Shown here one piece after another: positions 39,175 to 41,796 of a DNA stretch of 41,796 bases. The stretch is taken from the NCBI RefSeq assembly GCF_049366555.1, contig NZ_JBMMGT010000024.1, positions 1 through 41,796 of the forward strand. Direction: 5' to 3'. The notes under the pieces were generated by a model. It was given only the letters and a program-made list of their open reading frames with translations, had not been told where the DNA came from and made no database searches. The position numbers and the translations under genes are program-made. Positions within the stretch are counted from its first letter, which is position 1, and every line of letters begins with the position of its first letter. The DNA comes from Avibacterium volantium_A (lineage in GTDB: Bacteria; Pseudomonadota; Gammaproteobacteria; Enterobacterales; Pasteurellaceae).

Positions 39175-40692
39175 ATGACAGAACACACACCAAATACCCA
39201 AGAAGTCTTGCTTACAATGACCAATGTAAGCAAAACCTTTCCGGGCGTTAAAGCTTTAGACCGGGCAAATCTCACCGTGCGTTCTCACTCAGTACACGCA
39301 TTAATGGGGGAAAACGGTGCGGGCAAATCCACCTTGCTGAAATGCTTATTTGGCATTTATGCTAAAGACGAAGGTGAGATTCTCTTTTTAAATCAACCAG
39401 TTAATTTCAAAACATCAAAAGAAGCACTTGAAAATGGTATTTCAATGGTTCACCAAGAACTCAATCTTGTGCGCCAGCGTAATGTGATGGATAACCTTTG
39501 GCTTGGACGTTATCCACTAAAAGGTGTGTTTGTCGATCACGCCAAAATGTATCGTGACACCAAAGCCATTTTTGATGAATTGGATATTGATGTTGATCCT
39601 AAAGAAAAAGTGGCAAATCTCTCTGTTTCACAAATGCAAATGATTGAAATTGCAAAGGCTTTTTCTTATAACGCAAAAATTGTGATTATGGACGAACCCA
39701 CTTCATCGCTATCTGAAAAAGAAGTGGAGCATTTATTTAGAATCATCGAAAAGCTCAAAGAACGCGGTTGTGGAATTATTTATATTTCGCACAAAATGGA
39801 CGAAATTTTCAAAATTTGCGATGAAATTACCATTTTACGCGATGGCAAATGGATCAACACCGTGCCAGTCAAAGGCAGCACGATGGACGAAATTGTGGCA
39901 ATGATGGTAGGGCGTGAACTTACACAACGTTTCCCTGAAAAAACCAACACGCCACAAGAAGTGATTTTAGAAGTGGAACACCTAACGGCACTGAACCAAC
40001 CTTCTATTCAAGATGTCAGCTTCCAGCTTCGTAAAGGGGAAATTCTTGGCATCGCAGGACTTGTTGGGGCAAAACGCACGGACATTGTGGAAACCATTTT
40101 TGGCGTGCGTGAACGTAAAACGGGCGAGATCAAATTGCACGGAAAAACAATGAAAAATCGCACCGCACTTGAAGCCATTAATAACGGTTTTGCGTTGGTC
40201 ACGGAAGAACGCCGTTCCACAGGGATTTATGCTAACCTAAATATTGAATTTAACTCATTGATTTCAAATATGAAATCTTATTTAGGGCGGCTAGGTTTGC
40301 TAAGTGGCGAAAAAATGAAAAGCGACACCCAGTGGGTGATCGATGCAATGAATGTGAAAACGCCATCGCACAAAACTACCATAGGCTCGCTTTCGGGCGG
40401 AAACCAGCAAAAAGTGGTCATTGGCCGTTGGTTGCTTACTCAGCCTGAAATTTTAATGCTTGATGAACCAACACGCGGCATTGATATTGGGGCAAAATTT
40501 GAAATTTACCAACTAATTATGGAACTCGCTAAAAAGGACAAAGGCATTATTATGATTTCTTCTGAAATGCCAGAACTGTTAGGCGTAACCGACCGAATTT
40601 TGGTAATGAGTAACGGAAAAGTGGCGGGAATTGTTGAAACCGCAAAAACTTCGCAAGAAGAAATTCTGCAACTTGCAGCGAAATATCTCTAA
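39175..40692 (+). CDS. mglA: Galactose/methylgalactoside ABC transporter ATP-binding protein MglA
   Basis: Tandem ATPase of the sugar ABC importer. First cassette: Walker A GENGAGKST, signature NLSVSQMQMIEIAK, Walker B VIMDEPTSSL. Second: degenerate Walker A GLVGAKRTD, LSGGNQQKVVIGRWL and LMLDEPTRGID. 505 residues, E. coli 506. The ATG at 39175 is chosen, with GGGG upstream; an ATG at 39163 adds MGLA and hugs the hairpin. USS 40162 codes for TAL. Confidence 0.95.
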   Translation: MTEHTPNTQEVLLTMTNVSKTFPGVKALDRANLTVRSHSVHALMGENGAGKSTLLKCLFGIYAKDEGEILFLNQPVNFKTSKEALENGISMVHQELNLVRQRNVMDNLWLGRYPLKGVFVDHAKMYRDTKAIFDELDIDVDPKEKVANLSVSQMQMIEIAKAFSYNAKIVIMDEPTSSLSEKEVEHLFRIIEKLKERGCGIIYISHKMDEIFKICDEITILRDGKWINTVPVKGSTMDEIVAMMVGRELTQRFPEKTNTPQEVILEVEHLTALNQPSIQDVSFQLRKGEILGIAGLVGAKRTDIVETIFGVRERKTGEIKLHGKTMKNRTALEAINNGFALVTEERRSTGIYANLNIEFNSLISNMKSYLGRLGLLSGEKMKSDTQWVIDAMNVKTPSHKTTIGSLSGGNQQKVVIGRWLLTQPEILMLDEPTRGIDIGAKFEIYQLIMELAKKDKGIIMISSEMPELLGVTDRILVMSNGKVAGIVETAKTSQEEILQLAAKYL

Positions 40693-40710
40693 TTTAGAAG
40701 GAAATGAATT

Positions 40711-41721
40711 ATGTCAGCTTTAAAACAAAATAAATCGCTAGATTTCCTTAAGCAAAACGCTATTTACTTTGTGCTGTTGGTACTTCTTGGCATTATCATT
40801 ATGCAAGATTCCAGCTTTTTGAGTTTAAGAAATTTTAGTAATATTCTTACCCAATCTTCTGTACGTTTAATCATCGCTCTTGGTGTGGCTGGCGTGCTGA
40901 TTACGCAAGGGACAGACTTATCCGCAGGACGCCAAGTGGGGCTTGCTGCGGTAATTTCAGCCACATTGCTACAAGCAATGGATAATATGAATCGCGTCTT
41001 CCCAAATTTAAGTGAAATTCCTATTCCTGTGGTGATTCTTACCGTCTGTGTGGTGGGAGCAATTATTGGCTTAGTAAACGGGATCGTCATCGCTTATCTT
41101 AATGTAACGCCATTTATTGCCACAATGGGAACGATGATCATCGTGTACGGGATCAACTCTCTTTATTATGATGCAGTGGGATCATCACCAATTGCAGGTT
41201 TTAACGAACAATTCTCTACCTTTGCCCAAGGCTTTTTTCGCTTAGGTAGCTTTAAACTTTCCTACATCACCATTTATGCGGCGATTTGTGCTGTGTTTGT
41301 GTGGGTGTTATGGAATAAAACACGCTTTGGTAAAAACATCTTTGCTATTGGTGGAAATCCAGAAGCGGCGCGTGTTTCAGGGGTAAACGTAACCCGTAAT
41401 CTTGTGGCTATTTATATGATTGCAGGGGTATTTTATGCCTTTGGCGGTATGCTTGAAGCAGGGCGTATTGGTAGTGCCACTAATAACCTTGGTTTTATGT
41501 ATGAACTTGATGCCATTGCTGCTTGTGTGGTTGGCGGCGTATCCTTCGCTGGTGGTGTAGGTACGGTGCTTGGTGTGGTAACTGGGGTATTGATCTTCAC
41601 CGTGATCAACTATGGTTTAACCTACATTGGCGTAAACCCATACTGGCAATACATCATCAAGGGTAGCATTATCATCTTCGCCGTAGCCATTGACTCGCTT
41701 AAATACGCGAAGAAAAAATAA
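40711..41721 (+). CDS. mglC: Galactose/methylgalactoside ABC transporter permease MglC
   Basis: Inner-membrane permease of the CUT2 sugar importer. The 336-residue protein has about 8-10 spans. GTDLSAGRQVGLAAVISATL and the EAA-like GGNPEAARVSGVNV loop that contacts MglA are present. AGRIGSATNNLGFMYELDAIAA is the family motif (shown in part). It follows mglA by 18 bp with AGAAGGAAATG upstream. USS 41720 begins at its stop codon. Confidence 0.95.
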   Translation: MSALKQNKSLDFLKQNAIYFVLLVLLGIIIMQDSSFLSLRNFSNILTQSSVRLIIALGVAGVLITQGTDLSAGRQVGLAAVISATLLQAMDNMNRVFPNLSEIPIPVVILTVCVVGAIIGLVNGIVIAYLNVTPFIATMGTMIIVYGINSLYYDAVGSSPIAGFNEQFSTFAQGFFRLGSFKLSYITIYAAICAVFVWVLWNKTRFGKNIFAIGGNPEAARVSGVNVTRNLVAIYMIAGVFYAFGGMLEAGRIGSATNNLGFMYELDAIAACVVGGVSFAGGVGTVLGVVTGVLIFTVINYGLTYIGVNPYWQYIIKGSIIIFAVAIDSLKYAKKK

Positions 41722-41758
41722 GTGCGGTGAAAAATTCGCAAAAAAATTACCGCACTTA
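41719..41758 (+). terminator. Terminator after mglC from inverted uptake signals
   Basis: TAAGTGCGGT (41719-41728) and ACCGCACTTA (41749-41758) pair perfectly with inner AATT sequence. The first arm starts in the mglC stop codon. It lacks a strong T tract. Confidence 0.7.
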
Positions 41759-41765
41759 ACTTCCC

Positions 41766-41793
41766 TAACCCCTCTTTACACAAAGAGGGGTTA
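41766..41793. terminator. Second inverted repeat after mglC, at the window edge
   Basis: Perfect 12-bp arms TAACCCCTCTTT (41766-41777) and AAAGAGGGGTTA (41782-41793) with an ACAC loop. The window ends three bases later, so any T tract cannot be seen. Confidence 0.55.
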
Positions 41794-41796
41794 TTC

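Larger units (their letters stand above)
732..41757. repeat. Dispersed DNA uptake signal sequences (Hin-type, AAGTGCGGT), 33 exact cores
   Basis: Exact 9-bp cores found by eye. Plus orientation starts: 732, 2887, 3222, 7167, 7933, 9540, 12042, 15195, 19955, 21148, 27269, 27823, 32179, 33113, 34875, 35600, 36945, 41720. Minus orientation (ACCGCACTT) starts: 10413, 13276, 14426, 15224, 17026, 18968, 19984, 21121, 22131, 29881, 30571, 34147, 38154, 40162, 41749. This motif is the known uptake signal of naturally competent Pasteurellaceae of the Haemophilus/Pasteurella group. The density, about one per 1.3 kb, is near that known for H. influenzae. Sixteen copies are intergenic or touch a gene end and 17 are inside genes. 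The Actinobacillus-type core is not the dominant form here. Confidence 0.95.

Noticed and set aside
1..41796. Prophage, transposon, CRISPR, toxin-antitoxin or secretion-system genes
   Set aside because: No integrase, transposase, repeat-spacer array or paired small toxin genes were seen; every large frame fits a chromosomal family.

Overview
The window is chromosomal DNA from a member of the Pasteurellaceae. The clearest sign is the Haemophilus-type DNA uptake signal core, AAGTGCGGT or its complement. I counted 33 exact copies by eye, about one per 1.3 kb, and several form inverted pairs that serve as terminators. The proteins also read like Haemophilus and Pasteurella orthologues, and several blocks keep gene orders I remember from H. 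influenzae (crp-yheU-slmA-dut-coaBC / radC-rpmB-rpmG-mutM; galMKT / galS / mglBAC). Genus and species cannot be fixed from this sequence alone. I see no prophage, insertion sequence, CRISPR array, tRNA or rRNA, and no stretch over 300 bp without a gene.

Layout. 1-2.8 kb (minus strand): upp, uraA (uracil salvage) and hda (replication control), separated by terminators. 2.9-11.6 kb (minus strand): a complete histidine operon with leader peptide and attenuator, in the order hisL-hisG-hisD-hisC-hisB-hisH-[ScsD-like thioredoxin]-hisA-hisF-hisIE-ubiC. Two non-histidine genes are embedded in it: a membrane-anchored thioredoxin whose start overlaps the hisH stop, and chorismate lyase at the end. 11.6-13.7 kb (minus strand): a SAM methyltransferase and an Mtr-type tryptophan permease with a TrpR-like operator on its -10. 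13.7-15.2 kb (plus strand): ppa and an M48 metalloprotease lipoprotein. 15.2-19.9 kb (minus strand): ispF-truD-surE-DedA-small lipoprotein-nlpD-lipoprotein. 20-24.4 kb (plus strand): yeiH, then a MarR-emrA-emrB efflux operon with a palindromic operator in its promoter. 24.5-27.8 kb (minus strand): coaBC-dut-slmA-yheU-crp. 27.9-30.2 kb (plus strand): radC, rpmB-rpmG behind a structured leader, mutM. 30.3-32.1 kb (minus strand): yjjP-yjjB-folA. 32.3-33.4 kb (plus strand): proB. 33.5-41.8 kb: galT-galK-galM (minus) diverging from galS-type repressor and mglB-mglA-mglC (plus), a galactose uptake and Leloir-pathway regulon with Gal operators and CRP sites.

How the parts connect. Galactose enters through MglBAC and is processed by GalM, GalK and GalT. 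The GalR/GalS repressor gene sits between the two operons, and Gal operators lie at both. CRP, also encoded here, has a perfect consensus site upstream of mglB. HisG activity is expected to be feedback controlled, and operon transcription is set by hisL, which has five consecutive His codons.

Most genes are conserved housekeeping genes, and I do not see a wholly new multi-gene system. The observations most worth following are the thioredoxin coupled into the his operon, the 62-residue lipoprotein that copies the N-terminus of NlpD, the structured rpmB leader, the MarR operator, an uptake-signal hairpin with paired compensatory changes, and an isolated imperfect palindrome between proB and galM.
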